DNA from: a virus
Length of the DNA: 64,000 bases
Virus record (IMG/VR): IMGVR_UViG_3300007555_000003
Coordinates: 17,515-81,514 of that record
Strand: one strand, 5' to 3'
Shown here: positions 8,359 to 15,750 of the stretch, in pieces
How positions within the stretch are numbered: position 1 is the stretch's first letter
Layout: the number at the start of each line of letters is the position of its first letter
Translations under genes and position numbers: made by a program
Notes under the pieces: generated by a model
What the model was told of the DNA's origin: nothing
Database searches by the model: none
Seen by the model: only the letters and a program-made list of their open reading frames with translations

Positions 8359-8607
8359 ATGGCAAAGAAGAAAAAGAAGCTAGAGATTATTCACGTTAAG
8401 AAGCCAATTATTGGCGAAACGTACTATTTCTATTTCGCAGGATCATGGGAAGTAGGAAAGTTAGAATGCACCTCTGACAAATTAACAGAAACATACGGCC
8501 ATCGATGGTTTACATTTGTTAATGGAAATTATGGAAGACAAATGAGATATCCAGTCTCTATTTATAATATTAGAAAAACTCACCCAAAACAAGAAAAAGA
8601 TGTATAG
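8359..8607 (+). CDS. Small basic hypothetical protein
   Basis: 82 residues from the ATG at 8359; an in-frame TTG at 8344 could add five residues but lies in a TATAAT-like stretch, so the ATG is preferred. The N terminus is lysine-rich (MAKKKKK), followed by a likely small beta-barrel with aromatic residues (GETYYFYFAGSWEVGKLE). I do not recognise it. Its stop overlaps the start of the exonuclease gene, pointing to one transcript. Confidence 0.55.
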   Translation: MAKKKKKLEIIHVKKPIIGETYYFYFAGSWEVGKLECTSDKLTETYGHRWFTFVNGNYGRQMRYPVSIYNIRKTHPKQEKDV

Positions 8608-9346
8608 TATTTCAGATTTAAAAAACATGTTATTTATTGACATTGAAACGTCAACTGCTGCAAAGGACTTAGATAGCTTTGCAGAGATTATTGGAGAAAA
8701 CGCATACTCTCATTGGGAAAAGAAAGCAAAGTACGGTAGACAAAGTAAATCAGAGTATGAAGGAGTTTCAGATGCTGATATGTATATCAAGGATGCTGCC
8801 CTTTATCCTGAATTCGGAAGAGCAGTAGTTATTACAATTGGACAAGTCACCTTCCCAGATGGCATTACACCTACCCCTAAAGTAAAGTCTTTTTATGGAG
8901 ATGATGAAAAGAATACTCTAAAGGAATTTATGGATACGATGGCATTAATCTTTAAGGCAAATCCTAAAATTCAAATAGTAGGTCATAACATTAAAGGCTT
9001 TGATATGCCTTACCTGATTAAAAGATCTATTATTCAAGGTGTAGAAATTCCACAGCAACTACATTTACAGAAACTTAAACCATGGGAAAACTGTCTATTA
9101 GATACTAATGAAATATGGAAGTTTGGTGGATGGAACGGTGCTTCACTTTCTATGATCTGTGATCTTTTACAGATACCTTCTCCTAAACAAAACATGTATG
9201 GTGGTGAAGTATCAGAAGCATATTATGCTGGAAGATTAGAAGAAATTAAAGACTATTGTGAAGATGATGTTATTGGAACTATGAATGTCTTATTGAAAAT
9301 GTCAGATATGGAACTAGTATCTAAAGTAGTAGAAGTTCCATTTTAA
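8600..9346 (+). CDS. Predicted 3'-5' exonuclease, PolB-type DEDD
   Basis: 248 residues with three exonuclease motifs: Exo I FIDIET (Asp14, Glu16), Exo II VGHNIKGFDMPYL and Exo III YCEDDVIGTMNVLL. This matches the stand-alone family of predicted exonucleases related to the proofreading domain of family B polymerases, common in Bacteroidetes and their phages. It should remove nucleotides from 3' ends of DNA (or RNA) using two metal ions. No polymerase domain is attached. It overlaps the preceding small gene by 8 bases, and one of three repeated promoter-like elements begins just after it. Confidence 0.83.
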   Translation: MYSISDLKNMLFIDIETSTAAKDLDSFAEIIGENAYSHWEKKAKYGRQSKSEYEGVSDADMYIKDAALYPEFGRAVVITIGQVTFPDGITPTPKVKSFYGDDEKNTLKEFMDTMALIFKANPKIQIVGHNIKGFDMPYLIKRSIIQGVEIPQQLHLQKLKPWENCLLDTNEIWKFGGWNGASLSMICDLLQIPSPKQNMYGGEVSEAYYAGRLEEIKDYCEDDVIGTMNVLLKMSDMELVSKVVEVPF

Positions 9347-9353
9347 TTTAAAC

Positions 9354-9419
9354 TTTTTTGAAAATAAACAGTTAAAAGTTTTTTTATCTCAGAATTTTTG
9401 CTTATATTAGTATAGTAAT
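9354..9419 (+). promoter_or_regulatory. Repeated promoter-like element, copy A
   Basis: AT-rich element almost identical to copies at 15230 and 15671. Shared blocks in order are AAAATAAACAG, a run of seven T followed by ATCTCA, then TTTTGCTTATATTAG and TATAGTAAT. It ends 16 bases before an ATG. The fixed order and distance to a start codon suggest an early or middle promoter. Confidence 0.65.
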
Positions 9420-9435
9420 TAAAAAATAAAGAAAT

Positions 9436-9720
9436 ATGTTTGAAGACTTCGAAGACCAAAACAACGATGAGCACGATGAAATAGCTCAAATTCAAAAAAA
9501 TGCAGATATGGAAAATAACCTTCACGAACTGAAAGATAAACTAGTTAGAAATAACTGGGATATGATCTTAGAAAAAGGAGTTGACTTTAAATCAATGCAA
9601 GACAACGGCATAGAAATAGAACCGATTATCAGAACATTACAGCAAATGTTAGATTGGTTTCAGGAATCTGAAGAATATGAAAAATGTGCACATCTTAAAA
9701 ATATTCTAGACAATAAATAA
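9436..9720 (+). CDS. Small UVR-motif-like protein, paralogue 1
   Basis: 94 residues, very acidic N terminus and a C-terminal helix pair ending ESEEYEKCAHLKNILDNK. This ending resembles the UVR motif of UvrB, UvrC and McsA. The same ending occurs in the products at 10671 and 11274, so three related genes lie within 2.1 kb. In known proteins UVR motifs mediate protein pairing. Function here is unknown; a regulator or adaptor is possible. It is first in a transcript led by repeated element copy A. Confidence 0.65.
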   Translation: MFEDFEDQNNDEHDEIAQIQKNADMENNLHELKDKLVRNNWDMILEKGVDFKSMQDNGIEIEPIIRTLQQMLDWFQESEEYEKCAHLKNILDNK

Positions 9721-9738
9721 AATGTGTATAAATATATC

Positions 9739-9933
9739 ATGGAAGAACAATTATTAAAAGTCATTGCGGAGCAACTTACGAGAATTGCAGATCTTATGGA
9801 AAACCAACAGAAAAGAGATGTGGTTGAAAAAAGAAAGAGCATTAAAGTCGTTAAGGAAGCCGTAAAGAAAAGAAAGAATGAACTACTACGAACTGCTGCA
9901 GATAGACAAGTCAGCAAGCCAAGCCGAGATTAA
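9739..9933 (+). CDS. Small coiled-coil protein overlapping dnaJ
   Basis: 64 residues from ATG 9739. A GTG at 9724 would add five residues. The sequence is helical and lysine-rich with heptad-like spacing (LLKVIAEQLTRIADLMENQQ). The last 56 bases overlap the start of the J-domain gene in another frame, which indicates coupling. No known family is recognised. Confidence 0.55.
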   Translation: MEEQLLKVIAEQLTRIADLMENQQKRDVVEKRKSIKVVKEAVKKRKNELLRTAADRQVSKPSRD

Positions 9934-10678
9934 GAAGGCCTATCGTAAGCTAGCAAAGCAATATCATCCCGATACTGTCGAAGGGGATGAGTCTTCATTT
10001 AAAGAAATAGTTACAGCATACGAGGTTTTATCTGACGAGAACAGAAAAAGAAAGTACGATATTGAATTAGGATATAAGTCTTCTGGCAATCCATTTCATA
10101 GTTGGTTTCAAAACGGAGAAGGATCCTTCAGTGATATGTTCAATGATGCGTTTGGTTCTTCTTCAAAAGGAAGAGACGTTACGGTTAGAATGACAATAAC
10201 TCTAGAAGAATCTTACCATGGAACTCAAAAGAGAGTAGACATAGGTTCTAAAAAACTAAACGTTAATATACCTAAAGGAGTTTATGAAGGTATGAAGTTA
10301 AAGATTAGTGGAAAAGGTCAACCTCATCCTGCTAATTCATCTGCACCCAAAGGAGATCTAATCATTATAATTAATTTAAAATATGATGATAGGATTATAT
10401 TAAACGGAAATGACATCTATGTAGATGCAAATGTTCCTTTTTATGATATGATTCTAGGAACTGAAATAGAAATCAATACGCCTTTTTATAAAATAAAGGT
10501 AAATGTACCTCCAAATTCACAGAATAATAAGATATTAAGAATAAGTGGTAAAGGATTTCCGATATATAGTATGAATACTTATGGTAACCTTATGGTGAAG
10601 TTAAATGCATTTAATCCACCCCTTAAAGATTCACAAATAGAACTAATAAAAAAAATAAAAGAAATAGACAATGAATGA
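9878..10678 (+). CDS. DnaJ-type co-chaperone (class II, no zinc finger)
   Basis: 266 residues. The J domain (1-65) carries the HPD motif at 30-32 that stimulates DnaK ATPase, followed by a Gly/Phe/Ser linker (about 70-100) and two beta-rich substrate domains (RDVTVRMTITLEESYHGTQK...; NVNIPKG; GDLIIIINLK). The cysteine zinc finger of class I DnaJ is absent, as in CbpA. It probably recruits host DnaK to virion or replication proteins. It overlaps the coiled-coil gene upstream and the UVR-like gene downstream. Host-derived DnaJ is uncommon in T4-like phages. Confidence 0.9.
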   Translation: MNYYELLQIDKSASQAEIKKAYRKLAKQYHPDTVEGDESSFKEIVTAYEVLSDENRKRKYDIELGYKSSGNPFHSWFQNGEGSFSDMFNDAFGSSSKGRDVTVRMTITLEESYHGTQKRVDIGSKKLNVNIPKGVYEGMKLKISGKGQPHPANSSAPKGDLIIIINLKYDDRIILNGNDIYVDANVPFYDMILGTEIEINTPFYKIKVNVPPNSQNNKILRISGKGFPIYSMNTYGNLMVKLNAFNPPLKDSQIELIKKIKEIDNE

Positions 10679-10976
10679 TTTACCAGATTTTGACGAATGG
10701 GATAATTCAGATACTAATAGACATAATCCAGAATTTGAAGTTAACAACAGCGTAGAATCAATCGCGTTTATTGAAAAATTGAAATCATCATCCAAAGAGA
10801 TAATGATGGACTTAATTTATAAGGCTATAATTGAAAATGAAATGGGAGCATTAAACAATAATTCTCCTAAAGAAGAAAAAATAGCAGCACTAGAAACGGT
10901 TATCAAATATTTCGCAGAACAAGAAGAATATGAAAGATGCCATGAACTTAAAAAAATCATAAGTAATATATGTTAA
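10671..10976 (+). CDS. Small UVR-motif-like protein, paralogue 2
   Basis: 101 residues. An acidic N terminus (DLPDFDEWDN) is followed by helices and the ending EQEEYERCHELKKIISN, matching the UVR-like ending of the products at 9436 and 11274. Its start overlaps the dnaJ stop by 8 bases and its end overlaps the bS21 gene by 7 bases, so four genes form a tightly coupled set. Function unknown. Confidence 0.62.
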   Translation: MNDLPDFDEWDNSDTNRHNPEFEVNNSVESIAFIEKLKSSSKEIMMDLIYKAIIENEMGALNNNSPKEEKIAALETVIKYFAEQEEYERCHELKKIISNIC

Positions 10977-11167
10977 TAATTAATGTAGATAAAGGGAATA
11001 TAGAAAAAGCTTTAAAACAGTATAAGCGTAAAACCATTAAGACCAAACAAATGAAAAAGGTCAGAGATGAGAAGCAGTATACGAAGCCCTCTGCATTAAA
11101 GAGACTTAAGTTCCAAAAGGCAATATATCTTCAAAAGAAATCTGACGCCGAAAACAAGGACAAGTAG
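10970..11167 (+). CDS. rpsU: Ribosomal protein bS21 homologue
   Basis: 65 residues. The sequence follows bS21: a short strand IINVDKG, IEKALKQYKRK, then a basic stretch with KPSALKRLKFQKA and a lysine-rich tail. The wording is closest to the Bacteroidetes form (ALKRYKRK...TKPS). bS21 sits on the 30S platform beside the 3' end of 16S rRNA. In Flavobacterium it helps to bury the anti-Shine-Dalgarno sequence. bS21 genes are known from other large and marine phages. The copy here could replace host bS21 and bias initiation towards phage messages. It overlaps the UVR-like gene upstream; no Shine-Dalgarno sequence precedes it. Confidence 0.88.
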   Translation: MLIINVDKGNIEKALKQYKRKTIKTKQMKKVRDEKQYTKPSALKRLKFQKAIYLQKKSDAENKDK

Positions 11168-11273
11168 AAATATAATAACATATTTTTTTACTTCATTTTA
11201 CCTTAGACCTTACCGGAATTAAATATATAAATTGAGATTATTTATATCTCGATATAAAAAAATATACTTTGTA

Positions 11274-11531
11274 ATGAAGGAATCTTTTAGTGATGACAAA
11301 GACGCATTGATGAGATCAAGCTATTATACTATCACAAGAAATTTTACTAAAACCATTAATAGATTTGTTGTATTCAGCGAAGGCAAGAATACGATAGAAA
11401 TCCCTCATGGCGAAGGACAAAGAAGCAAGTTCATAGATATTATTATAGAATATTTTGAAGAACTTGAGGAGTATGAAAAATGTGATACGTTATTGCAGCT
11501 TAAAAAAACGGTAATAATGGCAGGAGACTAA
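11274..11531 (+). CDS. Small UVR-motif-like protein, paralogue 3
   Basis: 85 residues from ATG 11274. A TTG at 11232 would extend it by 14 residues but runs through a hairpin-like AT-rich leader, so I prefer the ATG. The ending FEELEEYEKCDTLLQLKK matches the products at 9436 and 10671. The 106-base gap before it holds T-rich sequence and an AATATATA box near 11222. Function unknown. Confidence 0.6.
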   Translation: MKESFSDDKDALMRSSYYTITRNFTKTINRFVVFSEGKNTIEIPHGEGQRSKFIDIIIEYFEELEEYEKCDTLLQLKKTVIMAGD

Positions 11532-11545
11532 AAAAATTAAACTCA

Positions 11546-12274
11546 ATGAGCAGAAACAATTCAAATAATAAATCTTCATCTAGTTCCGATGGACCTAGAA
11601 GAAGAAGATACGGAATAAAAGAAGCAGAATTAAAAGGAGTACAATTAAGACAATCCCAAAAGAAATATACAAACACAATACTAGAGAATCAGATAACGTT
11701 TTGCACAGGTCCAGCTGGAACATCCAAAACATTTACAGCGTGTTATACTGCACTTCTCCTCTTAGCTAGAAAAGAGATTTCACAAATAGTATTATGTAAA
11801 CCCATTCAGGAAGCAGGTGAAAAGTTAGGATTTTTACCAGGAGATATCGCAGACAAGATAGATCCATTCATGCAATCATACATATCGAACATTACAAAAA
11901 TAGTAGGAGCTGAAATAGCACAAACTCTCGTAGAGAAAGAAGTTATTGTATTTAGACCAATGGCATATATGAGAGGTGATACGTTTGACGGATCGTTAAT
12001 GGTATTAGATGAGGCACAGAATGCTACGTTTAAACAGTTAATGTTATTTGTAACAAGAATGGGTAAAGACTCTAAGGTTATAGTAACTGGAGATGTTAGT
12101 CAGCATGATATATCTAAAGCCAATGTTGGTTTACCTTCGTTTACTGAATTAATGACAGGTATTAAAGGAATAGGTGTGCATGAATTTACTGAAAAAGATA
12201 TTGTTAGAGCAAAGATCCTTCAGGAAGTCGTAAAGAGATATGACAAGTGGAAGGAAAACCACGAGCCTAAATAA
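11546..12274 (+). CDS. phoH: PhoH-like ATPase
   Basis: 242 residues. Walker A is GPAGTSKT (55-62), Walker B is LMVLDEAQN (about 150-157), and VTGDVSQHDI is the sensor-like segment typical of PhoH. A serine/basic tail of about 25 residues precedes the domain. PhoH proteins are nucleotide hydrolases, probably RNA-linked, and are very common in marine phages; their exact role is unsettled. The gene lies 14 bases after the UVR-like gene. The annotation is firm and the function is not. Confidence 0.93.
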   Translation: MSRNNSNNKSSSSSDGPRRRRYGIKEAELKGVQLRQSQKKYTNTILENQITFCTGPAGTSKTFTACYTALLLLARKEISQIVLCKPIQEAGEKLGFLPGDIADKIDPFMQSYISNITKIVGAEIAQTLVEKEVIVFRPMAYMRGDTFDGSLMVLDEAQNATFKQLMLFVTRMGKDSKVIVTGDVSQHDISKANVGLPSFTELMTGIKGIGVHEFTEKDIVRAKILQEVVKRYDKWKENHEPK

Positions 12275-12315
12275 ACATTTCACTAAATGTGTGTATAACT
12301 CCTATAAAACTTAAT

Positions 12316-12945
12316 ATGGAGAAAGCAAAACACATCTTACTTAAAGGAAGTTATAATGACGATAGAAATATCGTTGAAGTTGGAATAGACGAAGCAGGTC
12401 GAGGTGCCTTGGCAGGACCAGTTACAGTATCTGCGGTTATTATGCCGTATGGATTTAACCATCCTCTAATAAAAGATTCTAAATTGCTAAATGAATCTCA
12501 AAGAAAAGAGGCTAGGGAAATAGTATTAGATAACGCAATTGCGTATAGCGTTCAGCATATAGATACGGAAACAATAGAATCTACTAACATATTAAAGGCT
12601 ACTCTTCTAGGAATGAAAGAATGTCTAAACACTATTGACAATTCATTTAATTTTATATTAGTGGATGGAGATCAATTCCACGGATACGAAGGAATACCTT
12701 TTAAAACTGTAATAGGTGGAGATAATAAATATAGTTCTATTGCTGCTGCATCTATACTTGCTAAAACAAGTAGAGATATGTTAATGAAAGAATTAGATGA
12801 AGAAACTCCAGGATATGGATGGAATTCTAATAAAGGATATGGGACAAAACAACATATAACTGCAATAAAAGAAATGGGAGCTAGTGATGTACACAGGCCT
12901 TCTTTTATATCACATCTATTAACTACTACTAATTCATTATTCTAA
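12316..12945 (+). CDS. rnhB: Ribonuclease HII
   Basis: 209 residues from ATG 12316; a GTG at 12289 is also in frame but lies in a TGTATAA promoter-like stretch. Motifs of RNase HII are complete: GIDEAGRGALAGPV (catalytic Asp-Glu), IKDSK, ILVDGD and NKYSSIAAASILAKTSRD. It cuts the RNA strand of RNA-DNA hybrids and single ribonucleotides in DNA, so it could remove primers made by the gp61-like primase. T4 instead uses the unrelated flap nuclease-type RNase H. The stop shares bases with the next ATG (TAATG). Confidence 0.93.
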   Translation: MEKAKHILLKGSYNDDRNIVEVGIDEAGRGALAGPVTVSAVIMPYGFNHPLIKDSKLLNESQRKEAREIVLDNAIAYSVQHIDTETIESTNILKATLLGMKECLNTIDNSFNFILVDGDQFHGYEGIPFKTVIGGDNKYSSIAAASILAKTSRDMLMKELDEETPGYGWNSNKGYGTKQHITAIKEMGASDVHRPSFISHLLTTTNSLF

Positions 12946-13286
12946 TGAAACTTTTTTACGGCTTTTTATTATTTCTCTTAGGGCAAGGACTTATTTGGAT
13001 TCAAACTAACGGTCAATTCGTATGGCCCTGGTTTAAGAAAAACCCATGGCCAGTTGCCATTGGAATGGGTTCTATTATTAGTTACATTTTAATTAGAGCA
13101 ACTCAAATGGTCGTTGAGCACTTTGATGGTTTACTGTGGCCTGGAAGATTCATAGGTTTTGCTAGTGGTATTCTTATATTTACTGCTATGACTTATTACT
13201 TTATGAATGAAGGTATCACAGCGAAGACCGGAGTGTCTCTATTATTAACCCTTATTTTAATATCGATACAAATACTATGGAAATAA
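12945..13286 (+). CDS. Small multi-pass membrane protein
   Basis: 113 residues with four likely helices (about 1-18, 36-55, 67-85 and 92-112) and Trp-rich loops (WPWFKKNPWP). No motif is recognised. Coupled at both ends: it shares bases with the RNase HII stop and overlaps the next glycosyltransferase by 10 bases. A role as membrane partner of that transferase is possible but unproven. Confidence 0.6.
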   Translation: MKLFYGFLLFLLGQGLIWIQTNGQFVWPWFKKNPWPVAIGMGSIISYILIRATQMVVEHFDGLLWPGRFIGFASGILIFTAMTYYFMNEGITAKTGVSLLLTLILISIQILWK

Positions 13287-14002
13287 ATTCAGTTACAGTT
13301 GTTCTTACCTCATGTGGAAGAGTTGATCTTTTAGAAAAAACACTAGACTCTTTTTTTAAATTCAACACATATCCAATTGAAAGATTTATTATAACAGAGG
13401 ACTCTGCACAGGAAGAAGTATTTGATGCATGCAACGATCTCAACAAGAAGTATGACAACTCTCTCGAATTTATGTTTAATGAAAATAAACTAGGACAATC
13501 TAAGTCAATAGATAAAGCATACTCTACTGTAACTACTAAATACGTTTTTCATTGTGAAGAAGATTGGGAATTCTATAGACATGGATTTATCGAAGATTCT
13601 ATTAGAATTCTCTCTGCTAGTGAAAAAATATTACAAGCATGGATACGCCCAAAGAACGATAGGATTTTAAATAAAATATCTGAAAGAGTATTTGAATTAA
13701 ATGGAATGAAAGTTAGGGCTGTTCTTCCTGCTAGTTTTTCGACAGGAGACATGAACGAAGATGGTACACCTATGATAGTCAGGGATTATATGGGATTTAG
13801 CTGGAATCCAGGCCTAAAACGAATTAGTGACTATAGACTATTAAATAACGGGTACACGGGAATGGTTAGAGAACATCTCGTAGATCACTGGTACAGAGAT
13901 CAGGGTTTTATAGTTGTTAGTTTATCAGTGAATGATAATGATGGATATGTTAAACACATCGGATGGGATAGAAGGGCTGGAGATCCTGGATTCGTAGGAT
14001 AG
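13277..14002 (+). CDS. Glycosyltransferase, GT2-like (GT-A fold)
   Basis: 241 residues. The N terminus VTVVLTSCGRVDLLEKTLDS is the usual first strand and helix of a GT-A enzyme. KYVFHCEEDWEFY (acidic residues 94-96) stands in the DxD position, and NKLGQSKSIDKAY fits the region before it. The C-terminal part (SDYRLLNNGYTG...KHIGWDRRAGDPG) is not diagnostic. The EEDW form occurs in a set of poorly studied phage and bacterial transferases. It overlaps a membrane protein gene. It is the second glycosyltransferase in the window and could add a further sugar to the same target, but this is inference. Confidence 0.75.
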   Translation: MEINSVTVVLTSCGRVDLLEKTLDSFFKFNTYPIERFIITEDSAQEEVFDACNDLNKKYDNSLEFMFNENKLGQSKSIDKAYSTVTTKYVFHCEEDWEFYRHGFIEDSIRILSASEKILQAWIRPKNDRILNKISERVFELNGMKVRAVLPASFSTGDMNEDGTPMIVRDYMGFSWNPGLKRISDYRLLNNGYTGMVREHLVDHWYRDQGFIVVSLSVNDNDGYVKHIGWDRRAGDPGFVG

Positions 14003-14009
14003 ATATATA
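14002..14009 (+). promoter_or_regulatory. Putative late promoter box GATATATA
   Basis: The box starts on the last base of the glycosyltransferase stop and ends 4 bases before the ATG at 14014. The spacing is identical to the boxes before 6624, 17352, 26588 and 61374. Confidence 0.5.
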
Positions 14010-14013
14010 GAGT

Positions 14014-14571
14014 ATGAAACATCTAATAACATTCGAAAAGTATTACGCGTATAACGATTTCAAAAAGAACTGGGGTTCTCCTGACGAAATGAAACAGGAA
14101 GTTGAATGGATTATGGCAAGATTATTACCTAAGGAAGATATGCTTAAAAGCATTGAAGATCTTTCAACTGACAAGGGTATTAAATTTGAAATCAAATTAT
14201 CTTCTAAAGATACAATCCACATGTATAAAGTGAGTGGATGGAGAATGCAAGAAAATGAAGGATGGGAATATTACTACAACAAAAAGAAGATTATTTATAG
14301 AAAGTTAAAAAATCAATTAGAGAAAGAAATCTTATCTGATCTAGATTTATTCTTAAAATATTTTAAATCTTATGATTTCTATTATCAATATATCGATGAT
14401 GGAGGACAATATAAAGCTGCTCAAAATAATAACAACTCTATCGTTGATAGGTTTAATAATTTATCATCTTCTGATAAAAAGAAAGCTAAAAAAGAATTAG
14501 TAAAGCATTTTAAAGCTTCTTATAAAGATAAGAAAATTCTTGATTTAGTAAACTCTACGTTTAAATCGTAG
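14014..14571 (+). CDS. Unknown protein with putative capsid-targeting N terminus
   Basis: 185 residues beginning MKHLITFEKYYAYN, a member of the shared N-terminal motif set (MK-x-I-x-x-FE-x-aromatic). The rest is rich in Lys, Asp and Tyr with helical stretches, and has no known domain. A late-type box lies 4 bases before the ATG and a strong terminator follows, so it can be transcribed alone late in infection. I infer an internal virion protein, possibly injected with the DNA. Confidence 0.6.
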   Translation: MKHLITFEKYYAYNDFKKNWGSPDEMKQEVEWIMARLLPKEDMLKSIEDLSTDKGIKFEIKLSSKDTIHMYKVSGWRMQENEGWEYYYNKKKIIYRKLKNQLEKEILSDLDLFLKYFKSYDFYYQYIDDGGQYKAAQNNNNSIVDRFNNLSSSDKKKAKKELVKHFKASYKDKKILDLVNSTFKS

Positions 14572-14583
14572 CTCTTTAAAAAT

Positions 14584-14606
14584 AACCCGAACTTATCGGG
14601 TTTTTT
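14584..14606 (+). terminator. Intrinsic terminator
   Basis: AACCCGA and TCGGGTT pair around a 5-base loop, followed by a T run. It ends 3 bases before the ATG at 14610, so transcripts of the next gene must pass through this hairpin or begin inside it. Confidence 0.9.
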
Positions 14607-14609
14607 ACT

Positions 14610-15206
14610 ATGACTATTTACGTAGCACCACCGAGAGGAATTAAAGAAAAGGAGTCAATTCGACTCTGGCTTTCTCATTACAATCACGAAATAATATGGC
14701 TAGATCTTAGACGCAAAGTCAAAGGACCTTTACTACTATGTGGAGGAGCAGACATTGGAAAGGACGAAGAAAGAGATGCTAGGGAATTCGTATGGATTAA
14801 GCAGGCTTTAGATTCTAATAATAGAATATTAGGAATATGTAGAGGAATGCAAATCCTAAATCATTATTTTGGAGGAAAGGTAGAAGATTTATCTGATGCA
14901 ATAGTAGAAGATCATAAAGCAGCTGACTTTTCAGAAGACATTGATCATAGTGGGAAGCCATCTCAATTCCACACGGTTGAAGACTTGAATGGTACATTAA
15001 CTAGTGTTAATTCAAGACACCACCAACATTGTAATATACTAGCCACTAATTTTAAAGCAACACATCTTTCATATCCATTATATTCTGTAGTTGAAGGATT
15101 CGAAGATTTAGATAAAAAGATATGGGCAGTTCAATGGCATCCTGAAAAGATGGAGTCAGAAGATAACGAATATCCTTTAGGTAAACTGTACCATAAGTTT
15201 TTGTAA
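14610..15206 (+). CDS. Class I glutamine amidotransferase / peptidase C26-like hydrolase
   Basis: 198 residues. The nucleophile elbow GICRGMQ carries Cys77; His177 and Glu179 in VQWHPEKM complete the triad. SRHHQH is also typical of gamma-glutamyl hydrolases such as PuuD. No synthetase domain is attached, so it either supplies ammonia to a separate ligase or cleaves gamma-glutamyl amides. The ATP-grasp ligase at 6624 and the amidoligase at 31733 are candidate partners. It begins only 3 bases after a terminator, so any leader is extremely short or includes the hairpin. Confidence 0.85.
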   Translation: MTIYVAPPRGIKEKESIRLWLSHYNHEIIWLDLRRKVKGPLLLCGGADIGKDEERDAREFVWIKQALDSNNRILGICRGMQILNHYFGGKVEDLSDAIVEDHKAADFSEDIDHSGKPSQFHTVEDLNGTLTSVNSRHHQHCNILATNFKATHLSYPLYSVVEGFEDLDKKIWAVQWHPEKMESEDNEYPLGKLYHKFL

Positions 15207-15214
15207 TAACCTAT

Positions 15215-15224
15215 GGTTATAACC
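15215..15224. promoter_or_regulatory. Perfect 10-bp palindrome, possible operator
   Basis: GGTTATAACC is a perfect dyad between the amidotransferase stop and repeated element copy B, six bases before the T run of that element. A short AACC/GGTT hairpin overlaps it. It may be an operator or part of a weak terminator; copies A and C lack it. Confidence 0.25.
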
Positions 15225-15229
15225 AAAAG

Positions 15230-15295
15230 TTTTTTGAAAATAAACAGCTAAAAGTTTTTTTATCTCAGATTTTTTGCTTATATTAGTATAGTAAT
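15230..15295 (+). promoter_or_regulatory. Repeated promoter-like element, copy B
   Basis: Nearly identical to copy A (9354) over its whole length, with only a few substitutions. It ends 16 bases before the ATG at 15312, the same distance as in copy A. Confidence 0.65.
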
Positions 15296-15311
15296 CAATC
15301 AAGCAATAATA

Positions 15312-15536
15312 ATGATCAGAAAAAAACTTCACAAACATCAATCAAACCCTGTAATAATCGACTTAACAGGTCCTGAAGGAAATGCCTTCATGCTATTAGC
15401 TTACGCAAAAAGTTTTTCAAAAGATCTTGGAAAGGATTGGGAAACTCTTTATTCTCAAATGACAGGAGGAGACTATGAAAATCTTATTAAGGTATTTGAC
15501 GAAGCGTTTGGAGATTTTGTAATCTTAGAAAGGTAA
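15312..15536 (+). CDS. Small conserved phage protein, function unknown
   Basis: 74 residues: a basic start (MIRKKLHKHQ), then VIIDLTGPEGNAFMLLAYAK and GGDYENLIKVFDEAFGDF. This DLTGPEGNA...DYENL pattern recalls small proteins seen in many large phages, but I know of no assigned function. It is first after repeated element copy B, so it is probably expressed early. Its stop shares a base with the next ATG (TAATG). Confidence 0.65.
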   Translation: MIRKKLHKHQSNPVIIDLTGPEGNAFMLLAYAKSFSKDLGKDWETLYSQMTGGDYENLIKVFDEAFGDFVILER

Positions 15537-15673
15537 TGGAAAACAAGGGTAAGAAATTAAAAGAAGTAAATTTAACATTACAAGAGTGGCTTGATGCCCT
15601 TCGTATGCCTACTCCTGTGAGAAACAAGAAAAAGTATCGAAGAAAGAATAAGCATAAAAATAAAGAAGATTAA
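15536..15673 (+). CDS. Very small basic protein (45 aa)
   Basis: 45 residues, ATG at 15536 overlapping the preceding stop (TAATG), stop at 15671-15673. An amphipathic start (NLTLQEWLDALRMPTP) leads into a lysine/arginine-rich tail (NKKKYRRKNKHKNK). The coupling to an early-type gene and the lack of any other frame in this 215-base stretch support it. A nucleic-acid or host-protein binding peptide is plausible, but no family is recognised. Confidence 0.55.
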   Translation: MENKGKKLKEVNLTLQEWLDALRMPTPVRNKKKYRRKNKHKNKED

Positions 15674-15732
15674 AAATAAACAGTAAAATGTTTTTTTATC
15701 TCAAGTATTTTGCTTATATTAGTATAGTAATT
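15671..15732 (+). promoter_or_regulatory. Repeated promoter-like element, copy C
   Basis: Third copy of the element at 9354 and 15230. It differs mainly in the spacer (CAAGTATTTT instead of CAGATTTTTT) and keeps GCTTATATTAGTATAGTAAT unchanged. It overlaps the stop of the 45-residue gene and ends 18 bases before the ATG at 15751. Confidence 0.65.
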
Positions 15733-15750
15733 AATAATTAAAACAAACAC

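Noticed and set aside
11222-11273. Longer start (TTG 11232) for the third UVR-like gene
   Set aside because: The extension lies in an AT-rich hairpin-like leader with a TATATA box and adds residues unlike those of its paralogues.
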